In this document: piece by piece, positions 44,010 through 52,504 of the stretch
Numbering within the stretch: position 1 is the first letter of the stretch
Layout of the letters: every line of letters begins with the position of its first letter
NCBI GenBank assembly: GCA_963741995.1
Contig: CAVUKI010000009.1
Location: 248,001-312,000 of the forward strand
Direction: 5' to 3'
Length of the DNA: 64,000 bases
Source: Bog-473 sp963741995
GTDB lineage: Bacteria; Actinomycetota; Acidimicrobiia; Acidimicrobiales; RAAP-2
The notes under the pieces: model-generated
What the model saw: the letters and a program-made list of their open reading frames with translations, nothing else
Database searches by the model: none
Told to the model about the DNA's origin: nothing
Position numbers and translations under genes: made by a program

Positions 44010-44426
44010 GTGGCAGGCTTCGTAGGGAGATACGAGCATTCGCTCGACACGAAGGGCAGGGTGATCCTGCCGGTGAAGTTCCGCGGCCAATTCGAGCGGG
44101 GCGGGTATCTGACCCAGAACTCCGAGGGCTGTCTGGCGTTGTGGACGCCCGGGGAGTTCGAGCGGCAGATGGAGGCCATGCAGGAGAAGACGGACTCCGG
44201 TCGCGCCGATCGCAACCGGGCCCGTATTTGGGCGTCGAACTCCGCCGAGGTCGAAATCGATCGGCAGGGACGCATGCCGATTCCCTCTCATCTGCGGACG
44301 TTCGCCCAACTCGAGGCCGAGGTGCTCGTGCACGGAGCCATCGACCGGGTGGAGCTGTGGAATCCGACGGCCTGGAACGAGCGGGTGCTGCCCGAAGAGA
44401 GCTGGTTGCTGGACGACGAGGCCTGA
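44010..44426 (+). CDS. mraZ: Transcriptional regulator MraZ
   Basis: A 138-residue double AbrB-like domain protein. Each half has the DxxGR pattern: HSLDTKGRVILPVKFR and EIDRQGRMPIPSHLR. MraZ binds repeats ahead of its operon and represses the division and cell wall genes. GTG 44010 is preceded by GGGAG at 43996-44000. Length is normal for the family. The 182 bases to rsmH contain no feature I recognise. Confidence 0.96.
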   Translation: MAGFVGRYEHSLDTKGRVILPVKFRGQFERGGYLTQNSEGCLALWTPGEFERQMEAMQEKTDSGRADRNRARIWASNSAEVEIDRQGRMPIPSHLRTFAQLEAEVLVHGAIDRVELWNPTAWNERVLPEESWLLDDEA

Positions 44427-44608
44427 CCACGACAACGACGATCGAAAGGACCAACCACAAGAACCTGAGCACGACAACAAAGACATGCAGGACGCACTGG
44501 ACCATGTGCAGCTCCTCGACCGGCGCGCTGGAAGGCCACTCCACCCACCTCCACGTTGGTCGTTCGGATCTCCACCTCCCTCTCGACCCTCCGGCCGAGG
44601 GGCTGCAG

Positions 44609-45550
44609 ATGGCCCACTCGTTCGAACACATTCCCGCGCTGCGCGACGAAGTCGTCTCGCTGTTCGCATCCGTGCCCCCCGGGGTGGTCGTCGACGCGAC
44701 CATCGGAGGGGGCGGTCACGCCGCGGCGTTGCTGCAGGCGTACGACGGCCTGCACATTGTCGGGTTGGACCGCGATCCCGAGGCTCTCGATGCGGCCCGG
44801 GAGCGCTTGTCCCCCTTCGGGGACCGGGTCACGCTCATCCCAGCGCCTTTCTCCACCCTGGAGTCGGTCGTCTCCAGTCCCGGGTTCGGGCCCCTGGCGG
44901 GCGTGCTCCTCGACCTGGGCGTCAGCTCCCCTCAGCTCGACTGGTCGGAGCGGGGATTCTCGTTCCGGGTGGACGGGCCGCTTGACATGCGGATGGACCC
45001 GACCAGTGGCCCGACGGCCGCCGACCTCGTCAACACCCTCCCGGTCGGTGACCTTGCCACGCTGTTTCGGGAGAACGGAGAGGGGAGGCTGTCCGGGCGC
45101 ATTGCTCGGGCCGTCGTACAAGCCCGACCACTGACCTCCACGAGGCAGCTGGCCGAAGTCGTGGCGTCGGCCGTGCCGGCGCCGGCCCGCCGGAAGGGCC
45201 ATCCCGCCCGGCGGGTGTTCCAAGCACTGCGCATTCAGGTGAACGACGAGCTGGGCCAGCTGGAGTCCGCCCTGCCCGCCGCTCTCTCGCACCTCGCCGT
45301 CGGGGGTGTGTGCGCGGTGATCAGCTACCACTCGGGCGAGGACCGGCTGACGAAGCGGATCTTCGCCGAGGCCGCCGTAGGCGGTTGCGTCTGCCCGCCA
45401 GGGCTGCCGTGCGTCTGCGGTGCGGTGGTGCGCCATCAGCTCGTCTTCCGTGGCGCGCGGAAGCCGTCGGCGGCGGAAGTCGCCGCCAATCCCCGGTCCG
45501 AGAGCGCCCGCCTCCGTGCCATCGTGCGCACAGAACCAGAAGCGGCCTGA
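44609..45550 (+). CDS. rsmH: 16S rRNA (cytosine(1402)-N(4))-methyltransferase
   Basis: A 313-residue SAM enzyme (MraW). HIPALRDEVV, the SAM motif VVDATIGGGGHAAALLQ, LDLGVSSPQLD, GPLDMRMDP and the C-terminal SYHSGEDRLTK are all conserved. It methylates C1402 in the ribosomal decoding centre. ATG 44609 has GAGG at 44597-44600. The stop overlaps ftsL by ATGA. The reading frame is open far upstream without a stop, but similarity begins at this ATG. Confidence 0.95.
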   Translation: MAHSFEHIPALRDEVVSLFASVPPGVVVDATIGGGGHAAALLQAYDGLHIVGLDRDPEALDAARERLSPFGDRVTLIPAPFSTLESVVSSPGFGPLAGVLLDLGVSSPQLDWSERGFSFRVDGPLDMRMDPTSGPTAADLVNTLPVGDLATLFRENGEGRLSGRIARAVVQARPLTSTRQLAEVVASAVPAPARRKGHPARRVFQALRIQVNDELGQLESALPAALSHLAVGGVCAVISYHSGEDRLTKRIFAEAAVGGCVCPPGLPCVCGAVVRHQLVFRGARKPSAAEVAANPRSESARLRAIVRTEPEAA

Positions 45551-46191
45551 TGGCGCCTCCTCCTGCGGCCTCGGCGACGGCAACCCGCCTGCACGCTGCC
45601 GCAACGGCATCGAGCGCAGTCCCCCGTCGTGGGGGGCGCGGTGCACAAGCTCCGGCACCCCGGCGCGCCCCGCTCCGGCTTGTCCCGACCCGCACGCGGC
45701 GCGGCATTCGAGGGGGCCGCGTCGCTGCTGGTCGGGGAAGGCTCCTCACCATCATCTCGGTCGGCATGGTGGTGGCTGCCCTGCTGGCCGTTGTCGTCGG
45801 TCAGGCCCTCCTGGCCAACGGCCAGGTGAAGCTGGCCGGCCTGCAACACGCGCTCTCCCTCGAGCAGAGTGCCCACCGGCAGGCCGAGCTGGCCGACGCC
45901 AAGCTCGAGACGCCGACGCGCATTGTGTCGTATGCGACCAATCAACTGCATATGACCGCAACCGGTGGCGCGAGTGGCACCACCGGCGCCATTGAGTTGC
46001 CCTATGTCTCCTTGTCCGTGCCCCTCCCCACCCCGCAGGTGACGCCCGCACCCGCTCCACCGCCGCCGACAACCTCCTCGGCGGGTGCGGGCGCGCCGGC
46101 GGGGAGTGGCACGAGCAGTGCAGGCAGTACTTCCAGTGCGAGCGCCTCGGGCTCGGCCGCCGGAACAACGACACCGACGACGACGCCGTGA
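45550..46191 (+). CDS. ftsL: FtsL-like division protein
   Basis: A 213-residue protein with position and layout of FtsL: a basic Ala/Arg-rich cytoplasmic part of about 65 residues, one membrane segment (IISVGMVVAALLAVVVGQALLA, residues about 68-90), a short coiled-coil-like stretch, and a Pro/Thr/Ser/Gly-rich external tail. The tail is longer than usual. FtsL forms a complex with FtsB and FtsQ at the division site. Sequence similarity is weak in this family, so the name rests mainly on topology and position between rsmH and ftsI. Confidence 0.75.
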   Translation: MAPPPAASATATRLHAAATASSAVPRRGGRGAQAPAPRRAPLRLVPTRTRRGIRGGRVAAGRGRLLTIISVGMVVAALLAVVVGQALLANGQVKLAGLQHALSLEQSAHRQAELADAKLETPTRIVSYATNQLHMTATGGASGTTGAIELPYVSLSVPLPTPQVTPAPAPPPPTTSSAGAGAPAGSGTSSAGSTSSASASGSAAGTTTPTTTP

Positions 46192-48332
46192 GCGTCAAGA
46201 CCCGACAAGAGGTTGGGCGCGCGCGCGCTGGTTCAGGCCGTCAGAGCAGCTCCAAAACGGGACAGAGCAGCGCCAGAACGGCGTCCGGCCGAAGCCCGGG
46301 AAGAGCGGCGCGCCCCACGACGTCGTCGGGGCGCGCGTCGTCCACCGACACGCGTCCGGCGCGTCCTGCGCGTCCGGCGTCGCCCGGGCATCGTCAACCC
46401 GCCGTCCCCCACCGCTCGGCTGCCTCCGCAGCGGCGCCGGCCACCAGGCCCCGCCAGCGTCCACATCGCCCGCCGGCCAAGGTCGCCCGGCTGCGGCAGC
46501 GGCGTAGCTGGGAGAGCGGGACCTTCACGCGTCGAGTGCGATTCATTCGCGTGGTCCTCATTGTGGCCATGTCGCTCGTGGTGGCGCGGCTCATCGACGT
46601 CCAGGTCTTGCATGCGAACGCGTACCAAGCGGCGGCGCGGGGGGAATCGTCCATCTCGGTCGCGTTGGCCTCGTTGCGCGGCGGCATCTACGACCGTGAC
46701 GGCGCGCCGCTCGCGCTCTCGGTACCCACCGACGACGTCGTGGCCGACGACTTCCAGATCGCGCACCCGGTGCAGACAGCCGAGGCCCTGTCCCACATCA
46801 TCAACGTCCCGGTGGCGACGCTGGCCGCCGAGCTGCACCGGCGGACGGGATACGTGGTCCTGGCCCGCCAGCTCTCCCAGTCCATCGGCCAGACGATCTC
46901 GGCGGACGCCTTCCCCGGCATCTCGCTCATCGCCGACTCCGAGCGGGAGGTCCCGAACGGGAACCTGGCCGAGCCCGTCGTCGGGTTCACGAACGCGGCC
47001 GGCAAAGGCGCGGCCGGGCTCGAGTACGGGGATAACCGCCTCCTGGCCGGTGTCGACGGCAAGGAGACCATCGTGGAGTCACCCGCCGGCGTGACGCTGC
47101 CCCAGTCCCCGGTGACGCAGCAGGTGGCATCGAGCCCGGGCACCGGCCTGGAGCTCACCGTCGACTCCCAGCTCCAGTACGAGTCCGAGCAGGCGCTGGC
47201 CAAGGCGATCGAGACCTCGAAATCCACCAGCGGCACCGCCGTCGTCATGGACGTGAAGACCGGCCAGATCCTCTCCATGGCCAACCTCGTCGCCACCCAC
47301 CCGCCGGCGCTCGGTGCGACGAACACGACGACCACGACGACCACGGCGGACCCCGGTGGTGTGGTGCCGATTGGGCCGAACAACGCCATCAACGAAGCGC
47401 AGAACAACCTGGCCGTGACCCAGCTGTACGAGCCGGGCTCGGTCTTCAAGCTCGTGACCTTCTCGGCCGCTCTGCAGGACGGCCTGATCAACCCCAACTC
47501 CGAGTTCACCGTCCCCGATCAGATCAGCCTGGACGGGTCGACCTTCCACGACGCCGAGCCGCACCCCACCGAACAGCTCAGTGCGACGCAGATCCTGGCC
47601 CAGTCGTCCAACATCGGGACCTCGGAGATCGCTCAGGGCGTGGGGGAGCAGCGGTTGCTCAACCAGGTCAAGATGCTCGGCTTCGGCCAGTCGACCGGGC
47701 TCGCCTTCCCGGGTGAGTCGCCGGGCCTCCTGGCGACCGCCGCCCAGTGGGAGCCGACGGACTACGTGTCCCTCCCCATCGGCCAGGTCGACGCCGTCAG
47801 TGCCCTGCAGGTGCTCGATGCGTACAACGCCGTCGCCAACGGCGGCACCTACGTCGCGCCGAAGCTGGTCCAGGCCACGGTCAGTCCGTCGGGTGTGCTG
47901 ACCAAGACCGCTCCCTCGGCAACCCACGAGGTCTTCTCGCCCTCGGTCGACGCCGAGCTGTCCTCCATGCTGGAGCAGGTCGTGAACGAGGGGACGGGTA
48001 CCAGCGCCGCCGTGCCGGGGTACACGGTGGCCGGCAAGACGGGGACCGCCCAGATCCCCACCGCCGGCCACGACTCCTACATCCCCGGCGCCTACATGGC
48101 ATCGTTCGTCGGGTTCGCGCCGGCCGCCAACCCCACTCTCTCCATGATCGTGGTCCTCGACCGGCCGACGCCGATCTTCGGCGGCACGGTGGCCGCGCCG
48201 GTGTTCTCGCAGATCATGAGCTACGCGCTCCACCGCTACGACATCCCCACCACCCCCGGCGTGCCGACGCCCGCCATCACCCCCGGCACCACGCCCACCT
48301 CGACGTCGGACCAGGCCCAGGACATCACGTGA
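46188..48332 (+). CDS. ftsI: Peptidoglycan transpeptidase FtsI (penicillin-binding protein 3 type)
   Basis: A 714-residue class B PBP. A basic, disordered tail of about 110 residues precedes one membrane anchor (FIRVVLIVAMSLVVARLID). The PBP dimer domain follows, then the transpeptidase domain with the active-site motif SVFK in EPGSVFKLVT, SSN in AQSSNIGTSE and KTGT in VAGKTGTAQ. It crosslinks septal peptidoglycan outside the membrane. A Thr-rich insertion lies before the SxxK motif. GTG 46188 overlaps the ftsL stop. Confidence 0.95.
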   Translation: MSVKTRQEVGRARAGSGRQSSSKTGQSSARTASGRSPGRAARPTTSSGRASSTDTRPARPARPASPGHRQPAVPHRSAASAAAPATRPRQRPHRPPAKVARLRQRRSWESGTFTRRVRFIRVVLIVAMSLVVARLIDVQVLHANAYQAAARGESSISVALASLRGGIYDRDGAPLALSVPTDDVVADDFQIAHPVQTAEALSHIINVPVATLAAELHRRTGYVVLARQLSQSIGQTISADAFPGISLIADSEREVPNGNLAEPVVGFTNAAGKGAAGLEYGDNRLLAGVDGKETIVESPAGVTLPQSPVTQQVASSPGTGLELTVDSQLQYESEQALAKAIETSKSTSGTAVVMDVKTGQILSMANLVATHPPALGATNTTTTTTTADPGGVVPIGPNNAINEAQNNLAVTQLYEPGSVFKLVTFSAALQDGLINPNSEFTVPDQISLDGSTFHDAEPHPTEQLSATQILAQSSNIGTSEIAQGVGEQRLLNQVKMLGFGQSTGLAFPGESPGLLATAAQWEPTDYVSLPIGQVDAVSALQVLDAYNAVANGGTYVAPKLVQATVSPSGVLTKTAPSATHEVFSPSVDAELSSMLEQVVNEGTGTSAAVPGYTVAGKTGTAQIPTAGHDSYIPGAYMASFVGFAPAANPTLSMIVVLDRPTPIFGGTVAAPVFSQIMSYALHRYDIPTTPGVPTPAITPGTTPTSTSDQAQDIT

Positions 48333-48402
48333 CCCAGCTCGACACACCCATTGCGGTCGTCTCGCAGGGGTGTCCGAGGCGTGCAACGCTGTCGGTCCGA
48401 CC

Positions 48403-50004
48403 ATGCCACGTGTGCTCATGAACCTCCTCTTCGACGACATAGAGGTGATCGAGTCTGTCGGCGACCCCTCCGCGGTCGAGGTGGGAGGCATCTCGCACGA
48501 CAGCCGCCGGGTCGTCCCCGGGGACCTCTTCTGCTGCGTGCCCGGCCGCGTCAGTGACGGGCACACCCACGCTGCCGAGGCGGTGGACCGTGGCGCCATC
48601 GGCCTCCTGTGTGAGCGCTTCATTCCGGAGCTCATCGACCAGGACGTGGTGCAGACGCGGATCGCCGAAGGCACCATGCGCCCAGTCATGGCACGGCTGG
48701 CCGTCGCGTTCTACGGCTATCCCGCCCGCGACCTCTTGACGATCGGCGTGACGGGGACGAACGGAAAAACGACCGTGACCCAGTTGCTGGGCGACCTGCT
48801 CGGCGCGGCCGGACGGCCGACCAACGTCATGGGGACGTTGTCGGGGACCCGCACGACGCCCGAGGCGACCGAGGTGCAACGGGTGCTGGCCGGGGTGCGC
48901 GACCGGCAGAAATCCGACGGGCAACGTCACGCCGTGGCCATGGAGGTGTCGAGCCACGCGCTCGTCCAGTCCCGCGTGGAGGGCATCCACTTCGACGTTG
49001 CGGTCTTCACCAACCTCAGCCACGACCATCTCGATTACCACGGGACGATGGAGGAGTACTTTGAGGCGAAGGCGATGCTCTTCACCCCGAGCCACGCTCT
49101 TCGCGGCGTCGTCAACGTCGACGATCCCTGGGGGCAACGTCTTCTTGAGCGCGCCCGAATCCCGACGATCGCCGTGCGCCATGGTGATGCCACCGACATT
49201 GTGCTGCGCCCCGGCCATTCGGAATTCGCCTGGCGCGGTCAGCGGATCACCATGCCGCTGACGGGTGCCGTCAACGTGGACAACGCCCTCCTGGCGGCCG
49301 AGGCCGCCCTGGCTCTGGGCGAGCCGGAGCTCGGGCCGGTGGAAATCGCTCGCGCCATGGGTCACCTGGCCCCGGTCCCAGGACGGTTGCAGGTCATTGC
49401 CGCCCCGGCCCCGGCGCCGGCGGAGACCGTAGGCGGTGATCGCCCTCCCTTTACCGTCCTCGTCGACTACGCGCACACGCCCGCCGGGCTCGAGGTCGTG
49501 CTCGGCGAGGCGCGCGGGCTGGCGCCGGCGGGCCGGGTGTTGTGCGTCTTCGGCTGCGGTGGGAACCGGGACCGGGAGAAGCGCCCCCTTATGGGCGCGG
49601 CAGCGGCGCACTTGAGCTCTCTGGCGTTTCTCACGTCCGACAACCCCCGCGACGAAGACCCTCTGGCCATCATCGAGGAAGTGCTCGTCGGCATTCCGGA
49701 CGGGCGGGCAAACCCGCGCGTCGTGGTCGAGCCCGATCGAGGCGTGGCCATCCGCCTCGCACTCGATGCGGCGCGGCCGGGCGACATCGTCGTCATCGCG
49801 GGCAAGGGTCATGAGACGTACCAGGAGGTGGCCGGGCAGCGCCTTCCCTTCGACGACGCGGTGGAGACCCGCCGGGCCCTCTCGGCGCACTTCGGATCGG
49901 ACCCGCGGAGCTGGACCGCTCAGGCGGGAGCAATGCCCGTCCGCGCCGCTTCCGTGACGGTCGAGGCACATTCGGCTCCTCGCCACTCCCTGCCGGAGGC
50001 CTGA
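48403..50004 (+). CDS. murE: UDP-MurNAc-L-Ala-D-Glu:meso-diaminopimelate ligase
   Basis: A 533-residue Mur ligase. The ATP loop GVTGTNGKTTV (about residue 114), EVSSHAL with a metal ligand, NLSHDHLDYHG, and the DNPRDEDP signature, which marks meso-DAP specificity, are present, with KGHE near the end. It adds the third residue of the peptide stem. Start may be ATG 48403 or 48418. A C-terminal tail of about 30 residues is extra. The next gene is mraY, so murF is missing from its usual place. Confidence 0.93.
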   Translation: MPRVLMNLLFDDIEVIESVGDPSAVEVGGISHDSRRVVPGDLFCCVPGRVSDGHTHAAEAVDRGAIGLLCERFIPELIDQDVVQTRIAEGTMRPVMARLAVAFYGYPARDLLTIGVTGTNGKTTVTQLLGDLLGAAGRPTNVMGTLSGTRTTPEATEVQRVLAGVRDRQKSDGQRHAVAMEVSSHALVQSRVEGIHFDVAVFTNLSHDHLDYHGTMEEYFEAKAMLFTPSHALRGVVNVDDPWGQRLLERARIPTIAVRHGDATDIVLRPGHSEFAWRGQRITMPLTGAVNVDNALLAAEAALALGEPELGPVEIARAMGHLAPVPGRLQVIAAPAPAPAETVGGDRPPFTVLVDYAHTPAGLEVVLGEARGLAPAGRVLCVFGCGGNRDREKRPLMGAAAAHLSSLAFLTSDNPRDEDPLAIIEEVLVGIPDGRANPRVVVEPDRGVAIRLALDAARPGDIVVIAGKGHETYQEVAGQRLPFDDAVETRRALSAHFGSDPRSWTAQAGAMPVRAASVTVEAHSAPRHSLPEA

Positions 50005-50010
50005 CGCCGC

Positions 50011-51051
50011 GTGCTCGGCCTGCTTGTCTCGGGAAGCGTCGCTCTGTGGATCGCCATCCTCTTCACTCCCTTCCTGATCCGCTATTTCCGCCAGCGCGAG
50101 CTCGGACAGCACATCAGGGAGGACGGCCCCGCCTCCCACTCGGCCAAGGCCGGGACACCGACCATGGGCGGCATCGCCATCGTCGCCGCCACCGTCATCG
50201 GCTACGCCATCGGCCACATCGGCACCGAGATCCGCTTCTCGCGCACTGGCTACCTCGCCGTCGGCGCTGTGGTGGCCTTTGGCCTTATCGGCTTCCTGGA
50301 TGACTACATCAAGGTCCACCACAAGCGCAGCCTCGGGCTGAACAAGCGGGGCAAGTCAGCCGCCCAGCTGGTCTGCGCGCTCGTCTTCGCCGAGTTGGCG
50401 TTGCATTGGGCGCACACATCGACCGCACTTTCGTTCACGCGGGCCGACGCCATCGGCATCAACCTGGGACCGTACCTGTGGGTCGTCTTCGCGGTGCTCG
50501 TCATGGTCGGCTCGTCGAACGCGGTGAACATCACCGACGGCGTCGACGGGTTGGCCGCGGGGTCGGGGACGTTCTGCTTCGCCGTGCTCTCCATCATGGG
50601 CTACTGGATCTTCCGCCACTACGGCATTTACCACGTGCTCCCGGCCTCGGCCGTCGACCTGGCTCTGGTGTCGGTGGCGCTGGCCGGCGCCTGCATCGGG
50701 TTCCTCTGGTGGAACGCCGCACCGGCCAAGATCATCATGGGCGATACCGGGTCGCTCGCCATCGGTGCCGGCCTGGCAGCGCTGTGCCTCCTGCTCAACC
50801 TCGACCTCTTGCTGCTCGTGATCGGCGGGCTCTTCGTCATGGAGACCGTGTCGGTCATCCTCCAGATCATCAGCTTCCGTGCGTTCCACCGACGCATCTT
50901 CCGGATGGCCCCCATCCACCACCACTTCGAGCTCGGGGGCTGGCCCGAGACCACCGTGATCGTCCGCTTCTGGATCCTCGGCGGCCTTTTCTGCGCGTTG
51001 GGGCTCGGCATCTTTTACGGCGACTTCCTCACAGTGGCGAAGTTCACATGA
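50011..51051 (+). CDS. mraY: Phospho-N-acetylmuramoyl-pentapeptide-transferase
   Basis: A 346-residue, ten-helix membrane enzyme that transfers phospho-MurNAc-pentapeptide to undecaprenyl phosphate (lipid I). SHSAKAGTPTMGG, GFLDDYIKVH (Asp pair), NAVNITDGVDGLA and the cytoplasmic APIHHHFELGGW loop are diagnostic. GTG 50011 lies six bases after the murE stop. Its stop overlaps a 50-codon ORF by ATGA. Confidence 0.96.
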   Translation: MLGLLVSGSVALWIAILFTPFLIRYFRQRELGQHIREDGPASHSAKAGTPTMGGIAIVAATVIGYAIGHIGTEIRFSRTGYLAVGAVVAFGLIGFLDDYIKVHHKRSLGLNKRGKSAAQLVCALVFAELALHWAHTSTALSFTRADAIGINLGPYLWVVFAVLVMVGSSNAVNITDGVDGLAAGSGTFCFAVLSIMGYWIFRHYGIYHVLPASAVDLALVSVALAGACIGFLWWNAAPAKIIMGDTGSLAIGAGLAALCLLLNLDLLLLVIGGLFVMETVSVILQIISFRAFHRRIFRMAPIHHHFELGGWPETTVIVRFWILGGLFCALGLGIFYGDFLTVAKFT

Positions 51052-51200
51052 CCGGCTCCCGCGGCGACGCGCGCGTCAGGGGCTGGGCCCGCGACGCGGT
51101 CCGCCACTTCGGCCGCGCCGTGGGGAAGACTGGGGATATGCATCGGGTGTCGGACCGGGCAGAGCGGCGCGCCCGCGCCCAGAGGGAGTGGGCGCCATGA
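51048..51200 (+). CDS. Small basic ORF in the usual place of murD
   Basis: A 50-residue Arg-rich peptide (starts MTGSRGDARVRGWARD, ends RAQREWAP). Its ATG overlaps the mraY stop and its stop overlaps the ftsW ATG, both as ATGA. In most clusters of this kind murD is found between mraY and ftsW, so this may be a true small coupling ORF or the scar of a murD deletion. No Mur ligase motif is visible in it. Confidence 0.4.
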   Translation: MTGSRGDARVRGWARDAVRHFGRAVGKTGDMHRVSDRAERRARAQREWAP

Positions 51201-52504
51201 CCTCGACGCGCAGCATCGCCCCGGCGGAGCGGCACGCCAGGCCCCGGCCGCGCCGGGCTCCGGCGACGAAGACGACGGCCAACGCCCCGCGCTCGGCGGC
51301 GCACCGCGAGGCCGAGCGGGGGGCGGGTATCGGCATCCGCATCGGCAGCCACCGGCTCTCGGTCTCGACGCTGTTGCTCCTCGACGTCGTCCTCCTCTGC
51401 CTCATTGGGCTCGTCATGGTCGGTTCGGCATCCTCGGAGATCTCCATCGCCACCTACGGATCGCCGTGGGCGATCCTCATCCGGGAAGCCATGTGGATGG
51501 CGATCGGCGCCATAGTGCTGTGGCTGGCCGTCCGCTTCGACTACCGCAAGCTGCGGCGCTTCAGCCCGCTCATCATGCTGGTGACAATCGGGCTCCTCTT
51601 CGTGGTGCTCGTCCCGGGCCTCGGTGTCCACGCCATGGGGTCCAGCCGCTGGGTCGGGTTCGGGCAGTTCCGCCTGCAGCCGTCCGAGTTGATGAAGCTG
51701 GCCCTCACGCTGTTCGCCGCCGACTTCATCACCCGCCGCCTCGATGAGGACGCCGCCGACCGCCGCATCATCGGCCCGCTCCTCATCGTGACCGGCTTCG
51801 CCTGCGTGCTCATCCTGGCCCAGCCGGACATGGGCACGGCCATGGTCCTCGGCGTCATTGCGCTGGCCCTCCTGTTCGTCTCGGGTGTGCGTCTCGGTCC
51901 GGTCATGAAGGTCATGGCCGCGCTGGTCGGCCTGGGCCTGATTGTGGCCGTGGCCTCGCCCTACCGGCGGGCCCGGTTGCTGTCGTTCATGGACCCGTCC
52001 GCGCACAGCTCGGGCTCGGGCTACCAGGTCATGCAATCGCTCATCGGCCTGGGGTCGGGCCACTTCGTCGGCTCCGGCCTCGGCGGCGGCCAGGCGCAGT
52101 GGGGCTTCCTCCCGAACGCGCACACCGACTTCATCTTCTCCGTCATTGGCGAGCAGCTCGGGATCGTCGGCGCCCTCTTCGTGCTCGCCCTGCTGGGCGG
52201 GTTCATGTGGCTCGGCATCCGGGCGGCGGTGCAGTCGACAGACCGCTTCGGCGCTCTGCTCTCCCTCGGACTGGTGGCCTGGGTGGGGGCGGAGACCTTC
52301 ATCAACGTGGGCGCGGTGGTGGGCGTGCTCCCGGTCACCGGGATTCCGCTCCCGTTCATCTCCTTCGGTGGCTCGTCGCTGGTGATCACCATGGCTGCGG
52401 CCGGCATCCTGATCAACGTCGCCCGCCAGGGTGAGGCCGGGACTGCGTTGCGGGTCGCCGGGTCGTCGGGTCGCCGGCCCGCCGGCCCGGCGCGAGGTCG
52501 GTGA
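51197..52504 (+). CDS. ftsW: Septal peptidoglycan polymerase FtsW (SEDS family)
   Basis: A 435-residue protein with a basic tail of about 50 residues followed by about ten membrane segments. SEDS marks are QPSELMKLAL, LAQPDMGTAMV, GGGQAQWGFLPNAHTDFIFSVIGEQLG (with the catalytic Asp) and GIPLPFISFGGSS. It polymerises lipid II at the septum and partners FtsI. ATG 51197 is coupled to the small ORF and GTG of murG overlaps its stop. Confidence 0.95.
   Translation: MTSTRSIAPAERHARPRPRRAPATKTTANAPRSAAHREAERGAGIGIRIGSHRLSVSTLLLLDVVLLCLIGLVMVGSASSEISIATYGSPWAILIREAMWMAIGAIVLWLAVRFDYRKLRRFSPLIMLVTIGLLFVVLVPGLGVHAMGSSRWVGFGQFRLQPSELMKLALTLFAADFITRRLDEDAADRRIIGPLLIVTGFACVLILAQPDMGTAMVLGVIALALLFVSGVRLGPVMKVMAALVGLGLIVAVASPYRRARLLSFMDPSAHSSGSGYQVMQSLIGLGSGHFVGSGLGGGQAQWGFLPNAHTDFIFSVIGEQLGIVGALFVLALLGGFMWLGIRAAVQSTDRFGALLSLGLVAWVGAETFINVGAVVGVLPVTGIPLPFISFGGSSLVITMAAAGILINVARQGEAGTALRVAGSSGRRPAGPARGR

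Noticed and set aside
43022..45550. A lipoate ligase-RsmH fusion protein
   Set aside because: The middle 300 codons overlap intact mraZ in another frame and have no family text; rsmH has its own start and ribosome site.
48325..50322. A 665-codon minus-strand frame opposite murE
   Set aside because: Antisense shadow typical of high-GC DNA; murE carries all expected motifs on the plus strand.
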